Source: Streptomyces sp. NBC_00162
GTDB lineage: Bacteria > Actinomycetota > Actinomycetes > Streptomycetales > Streptomycetaceae
DNA length: 64,000 bases
NCBI RefSeq assembly: GCF_024611995.1
Contig: NZ_CP102509.1
Span: 620,001 to 684,000 of the forward strand
Reading direction: 5' to 3'
Every line of letters begins with the position of its first letter. The stretch's first letter is position 1. The notes below the pieces were generated by a model, which saw nothing but the letters and a program-made list of their open reading frames with translations, was not told the DNA's origin and did not search any database. Below, in pieces: positions 20,618 through 29,108 of this stretch. Made by a program: the position numbers and the translations under genes.

Positions 20618-21568
20618 ATGTCGCCAACGTCCTCCACCCCGCACTGGGATGTTCACCGGCTGCCGCGTGCCGAGGGCAGCGTCTTCCTGGTCACCGGCGC
20701 CAACGCGGGCATCGGGTACTTCATCGCAGAGCAGCTTTCCGCGACCGGCGCCACCGTCGTGCTGGGCAGCCGCAACCCGGAGAGAGCCGAAGCCGCCATG
20801 ACCTCTATCCGCTCGCGCGTGCCCGGCGCGGAGGTACGCGCCATACCGCTGGACCTCGCCGACCTGCCGTCGCTCAGCGCAGTGGTGGAATCCCTGGAGG
20901 TGAATGCCCTCGATGCGGTGGTCCACAACGCAGGCGTCGCGTTCGACGACCCGCCGCGTCGCGAGACAGGAGACGGTCATGAACTCATGTTCGGTACGAA
21001 TCACCTCGGACACTTCGCGCTGACCGGCCGACTGATGCCGCTGCTGTCGGCCGCACCGGCGGCACGTGTCGTGACCGTCGGCAGTTTCGCGGCGAAATCG
21101 GAACGGCTGGACCTGGACGACCTCCAGTCCCGGCGGGACTACCGGGCCAAACGCACCTACGGACGATCCAAGCTGGCACAGATGTACTTCGGGCTCGAAC
21201 TCGGCCGCCGCCTGCGCACCCTCGGCAGCTCGGCGGAGAGCGTGGTGGTCCACCCCGGCGGCGCGCTGGACTCCCTCACCCCGTCACGACCACCGGTCCA
21301 TGTGCGAAGCGTCGGCGCGCGGCTGCGCACGGCACCCGCCGCTCTACTCGTCCAAGGCAAGCACGCCGGCGCATGGCCAGCGGTCCGAGCGGTGCTCGAC
21401 CCGGCCACGCGCGGAGGACAGCTGTGGGGACCACGCCTCTTCGGTCTGCGCGGTACACCTCGACAAGAAGCGGTATGGAGTCATCTCGCCGACACCGCTG
21501 TCGCGGCGCGGCTGTGGGACGCCAGCCGCAACCTGACCAACGTCGACCCCGCCAATCTGCGCGGATAG
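20618..21568 (+). CDS. Short-chain dehydrogenase/reductase
   Basis: 316 residues from ATG 20618, chosen because a GGGAG lies nine bases upstream; the open frame extends back to 20516. The Rossmann motif VTGANAGIG binds NAD(P). The NAG motif (VVHNAGVAF) and the catalytic YxxxK (TYGRSKLAQ) are in place. The layout resembles retinol-dehydrogenase/WW-oxidoreductase-like SDRs that act on hydrophobic substrates. Substrate unknown; no clear operon partner. Confidence 0.88.
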   Translation: MSPTSSTPHWDVHRLPRAEGSVFLVTGANAGIGYFIAEQLSATGATVVLGSRNPERAEAAMTSIRSRVPGAEVRAIPLDLADLPSLSAVVESLEVNALDAVVHNAGVAFDDPPRRETGDGHELMFGTNHLGHFALTGRLMPLLSAAPAARVVTVGSFAAKSERLDLDDLQSRRDYRAKRTYGRSKLAQMYFGLELGRRLRTLGSSAESVVVHPGGALDSLTPSRPPVHVRSVGARLRTAPAALLVQGKHAGAWPAVRAVLDPATRGGQLWGPRLFGLRGTPRQEAVWSHLADTAVAARLWDASRNLTNVDPANLRG

Positions 21569-21694
21569 GCCAGGCGAGCAGCCCGTGGACAACTGGCGTG
21601 CTCAGAGTGGCCAACCGGGGGTTCTGGATCGTTCTTCCGTAAAGACCAGCCTGCCGCTGGCCGCGAGTGCTTCGAGCGCAGAGCCCCGCGCTGC

Positions 21695-21904
21695 TCAGGC
21701 GACTGCCTGGCATGGACGCGGGCCGTCCTTCGACGCTGATTTCGCAACGGACTTCCCCCTTGCTGATGCTGGTCTGCGTGTTGTTGGTCTTGCCACAGAG
21801 CAGAGCACGTAGAACGCCTCTTCCGCGGTTGCGCCCTCCAGCGCGCCCTTCCACTGGTCTTCGAGGAAGGCGGAGACTGACAGCACGCTCGCCACCGAGC
21901 CCAC
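21695..21904 (-). other. Possible small peptide ORF overlapping a gene relic
   Basis: A GTG-started minus-strand frame of 69 codons contains SVSAFLEDQWKGALEGATAE followed by EAFYVLC. That stretch is protein-like and ends at a cysteine, after which codon quality falls. In the alternative frame the sequence after the cysteine reads GKTNNTQTSISKGEV. This could be a frameshifted small protein or a short secreted or modified peptide. Low confidence, since it lies opposite an oxidoreductase relic. Confidence 0.2.
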
Positions 21905-22110
21905 CGTCGACGCCGCGCTCGCCCGCTACGACGCCGAGCGCCGACCGCGCAGCAGGCAGTCGCGCGGTCCGCCCGGCAGGCCGGGCGGATGGGCCAGCAG
22001 CTCTCCCACCCACTCGCCGCCGCCTTGCGCAACACGGCGATGCAACTGACACCCTCCCGGGCCGCAACGCGCATGATCCTTCGGCACCACGCCTGGGTCC
22101 CACCACTGGG
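21880..22110 (+). pseudogene. C-terminal relic of an FAD-dependent monooxygenase
   Basis: One frame reads LATEPTVDAALARYDAERRP, the hallmark end of PHBH-type FAD monooxygenases. One base out of frame, at about 21965, the sequence continues RSARQAGRMGQQLSHPLAAA and LTPSRAATRMI, as in intact family members. The rest of the gene is missing. The flanking stretches 21569-21880 and 22110-22404 hold no other gene I can support. Confidence 0.6.
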
Positions 22111-22404
22111 CTGCTCCGGGGTGACGGCGTGGCGCCGTCGCGCGGGCCCATCCAGTTCGTCCAGGGGCGCTGCCCAGGCGTCCGGGAGGAGGTCTGGGAT
22201 GCTGCGCGGGTCGAGGCGGCCCTGATGGGTGGGCGACTGTGGGAAGAGCGCGGGCGGTCCGGCGGCTTCGCGCCGAAGGCGGAGGCGGAGGCTCTCGCCG
22301 ATCGCGGCGTGCATGGCGGGTGAGCAGTGCGGCGTGAGCGTCCTCAGGCGGCCAGCCCTGCGTGACGGGAGCCGGGACAGCATTCGAGCGAGCGCCGTCG
22401 CGTC

Positions 22405-22429
22405 GGCCGGGCCGCTGAGCGGCCCGGCC
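22405..22429 (-). terminator. Stem-loop after the secreted-protein gene
   Basis: A perfect 12-base-pair inverted repeat, GGCCGGGCCGCT and its complement at 22405-22416 and 22418-22429, lies ten bases beyond the stop of the 22440-22931 gene. Confidence 0.7.
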
Positions 22430-22439
22430 CTTCAGCGGA

Positions 22440-22931
22440 TCAGGCGTGGACCGGGCGCCATGGGGTGCACTGGCGCTCGCTGCCCTTCACGACGCACCCA
22501 CGCAGCTTGTACGGGTGCCCCTCGGGCAGGTTGCCGGATACGACCTTCATGTAGATCGCCTTGTGGCCGCGCGTGGAGGCGATGCGGCCGGTGCTCAGCT
22601 CGGCCTCGACCGCCCAGCCGTCGGGGCTGATGTCCTTGGCGATGAGGGAGTCGCCCGGGATGTCGGGCGCGGGCTGCGGGTCCGCGTTCCACCGGACGAA
22701 GCCCATGTCGTGGCCGTCCCTGGGGCTGGTGATGTGGACTGTAAGGGACCCGTCCGCCGACATCGCAGCAAGACCCGAGACCCCGGTCGTGGACACCGAG
22801 ACATCGATGTCGGACGCGAGGTCACCCGTCTCGTCGGCGCTGGCGGTTCCGGCCCCGGCCGTGAGCGCCACGCCGACGAACAGGGCGGCCGAACCGAGGA
22901 CCGCGCCGACGCGCTTGTGTATCGAACCCAT
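22440..22931 (-). CDS. Secreted protein with signal peptide
   Basis: 163 residues from ATG 22931 (MGSIHKRVGAVLGSAALFVG), preceded by GGAA-rich sequence; an ATG ten codons earlier is less likely. A classic Sec signal ends in GTASADE. The mature part is beta-rich, begins with DLASDIDVSVSTTGVSGLAA, and has two cysteines near the C-terminus (LRGCVVKG, RQCTPW) that could form a disulfide. No domain recognised. A strong stem-loop follows, so it is probably a single-gene transcript. Confidence 0.8.
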   Translation of the reverse strand: MGSIHKRVGAVLGSAALFVGVALTAGAGTASADETGDLASDIDVSVSTTGVSGLAAMSADGSLTVHITSPRDGHDMGFVRWNADPQPAPDIPGDSLIAKDISPDGWAVEAELSTGRIASTRGHKAIYMKVVSGNLPEGHPYKLRGCVVKGSERQCTPWRPVHA

Positions 22932-23393
22932 GTTTTCCTTCGTTCCCGCGCGCGACGGCACGCCGCCGCACGCACGTTCTCCCGCCGGCTTCGAACATCA
23001 CTGGCGGTTAGTCAAGAGCACTGTAGCCAGGCCCTGTTGGAAACCTACTGGCGGGTACCTATCGAGGCGGCACGTCCGGCGGGTGGCTTCCCCGATGACC
23101 GGGAGCAGCGGGGTGAGCAGGCCTGAAGGTGCGCAGCATCCGGCCCGCGATGGTCACCGGTGCGGCCATGGCTTCGGGACGCTCGAGTTCACGAGTGCGC
23201 TCTTGCCCTCTTTCGGACTGTTCTCCACCCTGCTGCCGCCGCAGGTCTGCGCGGGTCTGCTGTAGCGGTGCTGAGGCGCGATCCAGACTTTTCGGAGTCC
23301 GGCGGTCTGAGGATGTCGAGAACGTGCCACCGGCTCCGTCCCAGGGACATCAGCGGCCACCACCGGCCGCACGAGGAACAAGGAGAAAACAGC
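22932..23393. other. Intergenic region without a supported gene
   Basis: About 460 bases between a secreted-protein gene (minus) and a VOC gene (plus). Frames here have poor codon use. It must hold both promoters; no motif was identified apart from the AAGGAG ribosome site at 23381-23386. Confidence 0.4.
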
Positions 23394-23834
23394 ATGGCGA
23401 TTCAGCGGATGGACAACGTCGGCATCGTCGTAGAGGACATGGATGCCGCCATCGCGTTCTTCGTGGAACTCGGTATGGAGCTGGAGGGCAGGGCGGAGGT
23501 CGAGGGCCTCGTCGCCGACCAATGCACCGGACTCGACGGCGTCCGCTGTGACATCGCGATGCTCCGGACCCCGGACGGTCACAGCCGGCTCGAGCTGGCG
23601 AAGTACCGCAGCCCCGCGGCGATCAGCGCCGGGCCGCGCAACCGGCCGCACAACATTCTGGGCACGCACCGCGTCATGTTCGCCGTCGACGACATCGAGG
23701 ACACCGTCGCCCGCCTGCGCCCTCACGGCGCCGAACTCGTAGGCGAGATCGCCCGGTTCGAGGACAGCTATCTGCTCTGCTACGTCCGCGGCCCGGAGGG
23801 CATCATCGTCGGACTGGCCGAGCAACTGCACTGA
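23394..23834 (+). CDS. VOC (glyoxalase/dioxygenase fold) family protein
   Basis: 146 residues from ATG 23394, eight bases after AAGGAG. Two beta-alpha-beta-beta-beta modules are visible: the first starts RMDNVGIVVEDMDAAIAFFV, the second starts THRVMFAVDDIEDTVARL. Probable metal ligands are His or Glu in RLELAKY and the closing GPEGIIVGLAEQ. Such proteins act in detoxification or small-molecule modification; the substrate is not evident. Sixteen bases after its stop a short, well-placed ORF begins. Confidence 0.85.
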   Translation: MAIQRMDNVGIVVEDMDAAIAFFVELGMELEGRAEVEGLVADQCTGLDGVRCDIAMLRTPDGHSRLELAKYRSPAAISAGPRNRPHNILGTHRVMFAVDDIEDTVARLRPHGAELVGEIARFEDSYLLCYVRGPEGIIVGLAEQLH

Positions 23835-23851
23835 GAAGGAGGCATCGAACC

Positions 23852-23899
23852 ATGCAGCCGAACCTGCTGGCCGGTGACGTGACCCGCCTGGGCTCGTAG
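23852..23899 (+). CDS. Very short ORF with a good ribosome binding site, probably a truncated gene
   Basis: ATG 23852 lies ten bases after GAAGGAGG (23835-23842) and encodes only MQPNLLAGDVTRLGS before a TAG. The strong site directly after the VOC gene suggests that a second gene once followed and has been cut or mutated. Nothing further to 24038 looks coding. Confidence 0.3.
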   Translation: MQPNLLAGDVTRLGS

Positions 23900-24038
23900 G
23901 CCACCCCCGCCCGCAGCACGCCCGGGCCCGGCACCGACTCCGGGCAGCGAGGTGGTCAGCATTTGCTGGGTGGGGTGGCGACGAGCGTGTAGCGGACGGG
24001 GAGGGCGGGTCCGGGTTGTCGGCGCCCGGCGGCTGCCG

Positions 24039-24677
24039 TCAGCTGAACATGGCGGCGGCCGCGAGCCCGAGGTAGACCAGGGCGACGAGGTACCGGGCCC
24101 TGCCTCGGCCCGGCTCTGCGCGGCCGCGCAGCCTTCTCGCGAGTGCGCCGGCGGTAGCCGCGTACCCCAAGTCCATGGCCAGCGCGACCGTGAAGGTGAT
24201 CGCGGCGAGTATCAGCAGTTCCGTGCGGGTCTGGGCACCGCTGGCATCCTGGCTCACCCACTGCGGCAGGAAGGCCAGGAAGAAGAGCATGACCTTCGGG
24301 TTGAGGACATTGACGAGGATCCCTTCGCGGTAGACGCTCCAGAGCCTCCTGGGTACGGGCTGGGCCGAGTTGCCGGGCGAGCCGGCTCCGGTGAGGGAAC
24401 GGATTCCGAGGTAGAGGAGGTAGGCGGCGCCGAGCAGGGTGAGGACTTTCAGTGCTGCCGGTTCGGCGGAGACGAGGGCCGCGACTCCGAAGGCGGTGGC
24501 GAGGGCGTGTATCAGGGTGCCGGTCTCCACCCCGAGTGCCGAAACCATCCCGGCGCCGGTGCCCTGGGCGATGCTGCGCGTGCAGATGTAGACGAGGTTC
24601 GGTCCGGGCAGGCCCACGAGGGCGGCGGACGCGCCCACGAAGAGCAGCAGCTGCTGCGGGTCGGAGAGGACGCTCAT
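24039..24677 (-). CDS. LysE/RhtB-family amino-acid exporter
   Basis: 212 residues with about six membrane segments. The N-terminal LFVGASAALVGLPGPNLVY contains the GPN motif of the family, and the central hydrophilic loop (SLTGAGSPGNSAQPVPRR) precedes VYREGILVNVLNPKVMLFFL, another signature. Predicted to export amino acids or their derivatives across the cytoplasmic membrane. Its ATG overlaps the TGA of the upstream metallopeptidase-like gene by four bases. The pair may therefore hydrolyse a peptide or ester and export the product (inference), under the divergent MocR regulator. Confidence 0.92.
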   Translation of the reverse strand: MSVLSDPQQLLLFVGASAALVGLPGPNLVYICTRSIAQGTGAGMVSALGVETGTLIHALATAFGVAALVSAEPAALKVLTLLGAAYLLYLGIRSLTGAGSPGNSAQPVPRRLWSVYREGILVNVLNPKVMLFFLAFLPQWVSQDASGAQTRTELLILAAITFTVALAMDLGYAATAGALARRLRGRAEPGRGRARYLVALVYLGLAAAAMFS

Positions 24678-26293
24678 CGCCGGCCCGCTCCGAGCAGGGC
24701 CGGCAGCAGGGTCAGTGGGGGCGCGCCCAGGTTGAGCAGCGCCGTGTGGAAGCGCGTGTGGGTGAAGCCGGTCCCCCAGTGCTGTCGGGCCTGGTCACGC
24801 AAGTCGAGGATCGCGAACTTCCCGCGGGTGTAGTCGCCCGCCTGGGGGTCGAGCAGGCAGCGCGTGGCCTGCTGTGCGGCGAGTGCCGGGGGTGTGTGCG
24901 CCTCTGCTTCGAACCGGGCGGCCGCCTGTTGGTGGGTGAGTTCGCCGGTGTGCAGCCCGATGACGCAGGCCAGGCGTGTCAGGCGCAGCAGTGCGTCGCG
25001 GGCCACGGCCGCGGTGTGCCGGGGGTCGCCGTCACCGAAGCCCGCCTCCAGGGCCATCTCCTCGCAGTAGTGCGCCCAGCCTTCGCTCGTCGCGTACGAC
25101 TGCAGGCTGCGGCGCACTTCACCCGGGACGTGGCGCAGGATCCGGCGGTGCGCCAGGTGTCCTGGGGCGACCTCGTGCACGGCGATGTTCAGCAGCTGGT
25201 GGCGGCTGTACGTGCGCAGCCAGGCGTCGCGGTCCCGGGCCGGCCACTGCTCGGGCGGACGGCGGACCCGGAACCAGCCCGGGCGGTCCGGCTCCCCCGG
25301 GGCGGCGGCCGTCATGGTCGCGACCTCGTGACTCTGTGACTCTGGGAGAAGGCCGACCCGGCACGTGAGGTGCCCGCCGGGTATCAGCTGGGTCCTGTCG
25401 GCCCAGTCGGTGACGGTCTTGACCGCCTCGCGGGTGGCGGCCAGCAGGCCGAAGGCGGTGGGGTGGTCGTCGTCCAGGTGGTGCAGTGTCGTGACCACGT
25501 CGGCGCTGGGGTCGATACGGCGGCAGGCCTCCCCCAGGAGCTGTGTGAGGCGGTCTCGTTCCGCGTCGGCGCGTACGGCCAGGCTCCCGAGGTCGACCTC
25601 GCTGCCTTCGGTGGCCGCCAGCATCCGGGTGAGACCGTCCTCGCCCAGTACCGGTGCGGCGCGCTCGCCCCGGGCCGTTGCCCGCAGGTGGGCTTCGAGG
25701 CGCTCGAGCGCTTCAGCTGCCTGCCGGTCTCGGGAGGTCGTCTCCTGTCCGGGGCGGGTCAGCTGGTGCCGCAGGCCCTGGACCGCGGGCAGGGCGGCGC
25801 GGGCCTGCTCCGCGGGGACCAGGTCGAGCGTGGTCACGGCGGCGGCCACCAGGTCGGGCCAGGCATCGAGGTGGTCCCGTCGGGCGCGCGCCCGCTCGGC
25901 CTGGGGCGCGTAGTCGTTCTCGTAGCCGCTCAGATCCAGGTTGTCGATGTGCAGGTACGGGTCCCGGCGGTGCATCTGGAGATCGCTGAAGCGCAGCGAC
26001 AGTGCGTACTCGAAGGCCTGGAGCGTCGCCTCGTCGAGCGGGTCGTGCGCCGGGGCCGGGGTGTCCGGCCGGCCGGGCTGCGGTGCGCTGGGGCGGGCGG
26101 CGGCGATGGCCGACAGTGCGCGGCGTATGCCTGCTTCGGAGAGGTCCTGGGGACGGCCGTCGTATTCGTGGCGTCCGGCGTCGTTGCGTGCGGCCGGCAC
26201 GGACGTGTCGAGGACGGCACGGAGGCGGGCCGAGATGGCCGGGGCAATAGGGGCGATTGGAGTGACTGAGGTGACTGGGGTGACTGGCGGCAT
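24674..26293 (-). CDS. DUF885 family protein, putative metallopeptidase
   Basis: 539 residues from ATG 26293, with GAGGAG nine bases upstream; a much longer open frame to 27241 is antisense to the MocR gene and was discarded. The HEVAPGH motif (within LLNIAVHEVAPGHLAHRR) and the SEGWAHYCEEMALE motif are the zinc-site signatures of the DUF885 group related to M32/M3-type gluzincins. There is no signal peptide, so it is cytoplasmic. It is coupled by ATGA to the LysE exporter and divergent from MocR. Confidence 0.88.
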   Translation of the reverse strand: MPPVTPVTSVTPIAPIAPAISARLRAVLDTSVPAARNDAGRHEYDGRPQDLSEAGIRRALSAIAAARPSAPQPGRPDTPAPAHDPLDEATLQAFEYALSLRFSDLQMHRRDPYLHIDNLDLSGYENDYAPQAERARARRDHLDAWPDLVAAAVTTLDLVPAEQARAALPAVQGLRHQLTRPGQETTSRDRQAAEALERLEAHLRATARGERAAPVLGEDGLTRMLAATEGSEVDLGSLAVRADAERDRLTQLLGEACRRIDPSADVVTTLHHLDDDHPTAFGLLAATREAVKTVTDWADRTQLIPGGHLTCRVGLLPESQSHEVATMTAAAPGEPDRPGWFRVRRPPEQWPARDRDAWLRTYSRHQLLNIAVHEVAPGHLAHRRILRHVPGEVRRSLQSYATSEGWAHYCEEMALEAGFGDGDPRHTAAVARDALLRLTRLACVIGLHTGELTHQQAAARFEAEAHTPPALAAQQATRCLLDPQAGDYTRGKFAILDLRDQARQHWGTGFTHTRFHTALLNLGAPPLTLLPALLGAGRR

Positions 26294-26377
26294 CGGGGCG
26301 TTCTCCTCGGGGCGGATAAGGTCAAGTGGTAGGCCTGGGACCAGCCAATCCGGGATTGGGGCAGGCCACACGATCCA
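26294..26377. promoter_or_regulatory. Divergent promoter/operator between the DUF885 and MocR genes
   Basis: This 84-base intergenic region contains the palindrome CCAATC-CGG-GATTGG at 26345-26359. A further ATCCAATGG lies just before the MocR start, and an AGGCCTGGGACC and a GCAGGCC lie around it. Repeated half sites of this kind are typical of MocR-type regulators binding their own divergent promoter. Confidence 0.5.
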
Positions 26378-27865
26378 ATGGGGGCCGAAGTGGACCTTTC
26401 GCGGAATCCGGAACGGCTGGTGGAGCTGTTGCCGGACGGGTGGGCGGGGAGCGGGGCCCTGTTCCGCGGGCTCGCCGCCGCGCTGCGCCACCTCGTCGAC
26501 GAGGGTGAGCTGGCGCCGGGCGTCCGGCTGCCGTCGGAGCGCGGGCTCGCTGCCGCGCTCGCGTTGAGCCGCTCGACCGTCGTGGCCGCCTACGACGAGC
26601 TGCGGGCCGACGGCACCCTTGCCAGCAGGCGGGGCAGTGGCACCCGAGTGGCCAAAAGGACGGGGGGCGGCCGCCGCTTGGGGCACGAACTGCGGCGGGG
26701 GCAGGCCGATTCGGTCTTCGCTCGGCTCTCTCGGGGTCCGGGCAGCGTGATTTCCCTGGCGTACGCCGCGGACGCGGGCGCGCCCGAACTCGCCGAGACA
26801 CTGCGCGACGTGATCGCGGACGACCTCCCCCACCTGCTCTCCGACGCCGGCTATCACCCGCGGGGGCTGTACGCGCTGCGTGAGCAGATCGCCGTGCACA
26901 TCAGCGGGCTGGGGCTGCCCACCTCGCCCGACGAGGTGGTGGTGACGACGGGCGCCCACCAGGCCATCGCCCTGACCGCCCAGATGTACCTGCGGCCGGG
27001 CAGTACGGTCGTCGTCGAGTCCCCCAGCTGGCCCGGCTGCTTCGACCTGTTCTCCGCGCACGGCGCCCGGACGGTCGGCGTACCGCTCGACGAGGAGGGA
27101 ATGCGGCCGGACCTGCTGGCCGCCGCTCTGGCCGAGCACGAGCCGGACCTGTTGTTCGTCATGCCGAGCTTTCACAACCCCACCGGCCGGCTGATGAGCG
27201 CGTCCCGGCGCCGCCGCATCGCCGAGCTGGCCCGGCAGCACGATGTGGCCGTCGTGGAGGACCTCGCCTATTCGGGGCGCATCGGCACCCGGGGCGAGCT
27301 GCCGCCGCCGCTGGGAGCCCTCGCTCCCCAGGGCGGTGAGGTACTGACCATCGGTTCACTGTCGAAGTCGGTGTGGGGCGGGCTGCGGGTGGGCTGGCTG
27401 CGTGCGGAGGAACCCGTCGCAGCGCGGTTCGCCCGCCACAAGGCGCTGGCCGATCTCGGCACCCCCGTCCTCGACCAGGCCGTCGCCGTCCGGCTGCTGC
27501 CCCGCCTCGCCGAACTCGAGCAGACACAGGCCCAGTCCGCCGCCCGTCGGCTGCGCCACCTGACCGGACTGCTGGAGCAGTCGCTGCCCGACTGGAGGTG
27601 GGAGCCTCCCGTCGGGGGGTCGGCCCTGTGGATCGAGCTTCCCGAAGCCGATGCCGGCGCGTTCGCACAAGTCGCGCTGCGCCACGAGGTCGAGGTGGTG
27701 GCGGGACGGACCACCGATCCCAGTGGCCGCCACGACTCCTTCATCCGCCTCCCCTTCACCTACCCGCCGGACGTTCTGACCGAAGCAGTCCACCGGCTGA
27801 CCCGGGCCTGGGCCGACTTCCGCCGACACGGCCCCGCCCCTGAACAGGAATCCCCGCTGGTCTGA
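26378..27865 (+). CDS. MocR-family PLP-dependent transcriptional regulator
   Basis: 495 residues. A GntR-type winged helix (GVRLPSERGLAAALALSRST, then VVAAYDELRADGTLASRRGS) occupies residues 25-90. A fold-type I aminotransferase domain follows: VTTGAHQAIALTAQMYLRPG, FVMPSFHNPTGRL, VVEDLAYSG and the PLP lysine at about 330 in GSLSKSVWGG. Regulators of this class sense PLP or an amino-acid-derived ligand and control a divergent target, here the DUF885-LysE pair. The 28.0 kb region after it has no clear terminator. Confidence 0.93.
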   Translation: MGAEVDLSRNPERLVELLPDGWAGSGALFRGLAAALRHLVDEGELAPGVRLPSERGLAAALALSRSTVVAAYDELRADGTLASRRGSGTRVAKRTGGGRRLGHELRRGQADSVFARLSRGPGSVISLAYAADAGAPELAETLRDVIADDLPHLLSDAGYHPRGLYALREQIAVHISGLGLPTSPDEVVVTTGAHQAIALTAQMYLRPGSTVVVESPSWPGCFDLFSAHGARTVGVPLDEEGMRPDLLAAALAEHEPDLLFVMPSFHNPTGRLMSASRRRRIAELARQHDVAVVEDLAYSGRIGTRGELPPPLGALAPQGGEVLTIGSLSKSVWGGLRVGWLRAEEPVAARFARHKALADLGTPVLDQAVAVRLLPRLAELEQTQAQSAARRLRHLTGLLEQSLPDWRWEPPVGGSALWIELPEADAGAFAQVALRHEVEVVAGRTTDPSGRHDSFIRLPFTYPPDVLTEAVHRLTRAWADFRRHGPAPEQESPLV

Positions 27866-28071
27866 ACCCGTTCACCGGGCGGGCCGGTCACGGTCACGGC
27901 GCGTGAGGTCGTGTCGACCAGGCGGCGCGCAAGCTCGCCAGGCGGGCAGGGCGCGTCCTTCCGGCCTGACGCCGTGACACCACGTCACGCAGCTTGGGCC
28001 GGACCCCCAACCACCCCGCAACCCCAGACTGACATTCTCGGGTCCCGTACCTGGCCTGCGATGATGATGGA

Positions 28072-28599
28072 ATGCCAGAGCCAGGGACCACCGCCGTCGT
28101 CATTGTCTTGCCGGATGCCGCCCCGCTCCTGGATGCGGCGTGGCGTATCGACCCGGCTCTGGTGCGTCGTGGGGTGCCGGCGCACGTCTCGCTCCTCTAC
28201 CCGTTCGTGCCGGAATCGGCGCTGACGGGTCAGGACGAGAAGGGCGTGCGTTCCCTGGCGGCGAGTTTTCCGGCAGCTGATCTGCTCTTGGCGGAGGTCG
28301 TGACGGAGTCCGGCTTCGTCGCCGTCACCGTTCCGGGACTCCAGCCGATCGTCGATGCGTTCCGCGCCCAGTGGCCCGGGTTGCGCCCGTACAGGGGCCG
28401 CTTCGGGGCGCGGCCCGCCTCCCATGTCACGGTCGCCATGGGCGCGGACGACCCGACGGCTGCCGCCCATGTCCGCGCTGCGATCGGCAGCCTGCTGCCC
28501 CTGCGCACCCGTGCGGCGGCGGTCCAGCTGGTGGTGCTGACTGAGGAAGGCTGGCAGTCGCGGTTCACCGCGCCGCTCGGCGTCCCGGACGGGCCGTGA
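28072..28599 (+). CDS. 2H phosphoesterase / 2'-5' RNA ligase family protein
   Basis: 175 residues with the two HxT/S motifs that define the family: AHVSLLYP (His 38, Ser 40) and SHVTVAMG (His 119, Thr 121). Members act on 2',5' bonds or cyclic phosphates in RNA and nucleotides; the exact reaction is not predictable. It stands alone; no operon partner. Confidence 0.85.
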   Translation: MPEPGTTAVVIVLPDAAPLLDAAWRIDPALVRRGVPAHVSLLYPFVPESALTGQDEKGVRSLAASFPAADLLLAEVVTESGFVAVTVPGLQPIVDAFRAQWPGLRPYRGRFGARPASHVTVAMGADDPTAAAHVRAAIGSLLPLRTRAAAVQLVVLTEEGWQSRFTAPLGVPDGP

Positions 28600-29108
28600 A
28601 CACCACCCGCCAGTCCCCCGCCGCAGGCCACGACCACAGCCCGAGGCCGGCACCCCATCCTTGGCAACCTGCCGAGAACCAGTGGAACTGTGCACACGAC
28701 CAAACAACCTGCACAGCCACACCCCGGACCGAGAATCACCCGGGCCAGACTGCCGACGCCCCCCACCCTGCGCGGATTCAAACGAGCCACCAGTACCACC
28801 AAGCCGCTCAACCAACCTGCACAACCCCAGGTCACACCGGGGTCCGCTGGTGATCCCTCCCAGCGCGCGTTGCGATGCGTGGGCGGGCGCTTCCCTTGCA
28901 CGTCATACCGGCGACGCGCCGCCCCCACCCCCGGTGACCCGTTCGGCCGCCGCCGTCCGGGGCGGCGGTGGATCGCGTGGCTCGGTGGGCACGAGCGCGC
29001 GCGGACAAGCCCATGGAGGTCATCGCATGGCGTCTTCCCCGGGGCACCGCGCGAGGGCACCCACCTGGGCAGCCCGTCGCTCGCGGTGTCGCAGTCGTCT
29101 ATTTGCCG
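28600..29108. other. Intergenic region without a supported gene
   Basis: About 510 bases. Frames exist on both strands but show Pro/Arg/Thr-rich translations without domain signatures. The pentapeptide-protein gene ends at its right side. No stem-loop of note was seen. Confidence 0.4.

Noticed and set aside
21276..22383. Two long minus-strand frames after the SDR gene
   Set aside because: Arg/Ala-rich translations with no domain, overlapping the SDR end and the FAD-monooxygenase relic; typical of high-GC antisense frames.
26294..27241. A 316-codon open extension of the DUF885 gene on the minus strand
   Set aside because: It is antisense to the intact MocR gene, lacks domain signal, and the ATG at 26293 has a good GAGGAG site.
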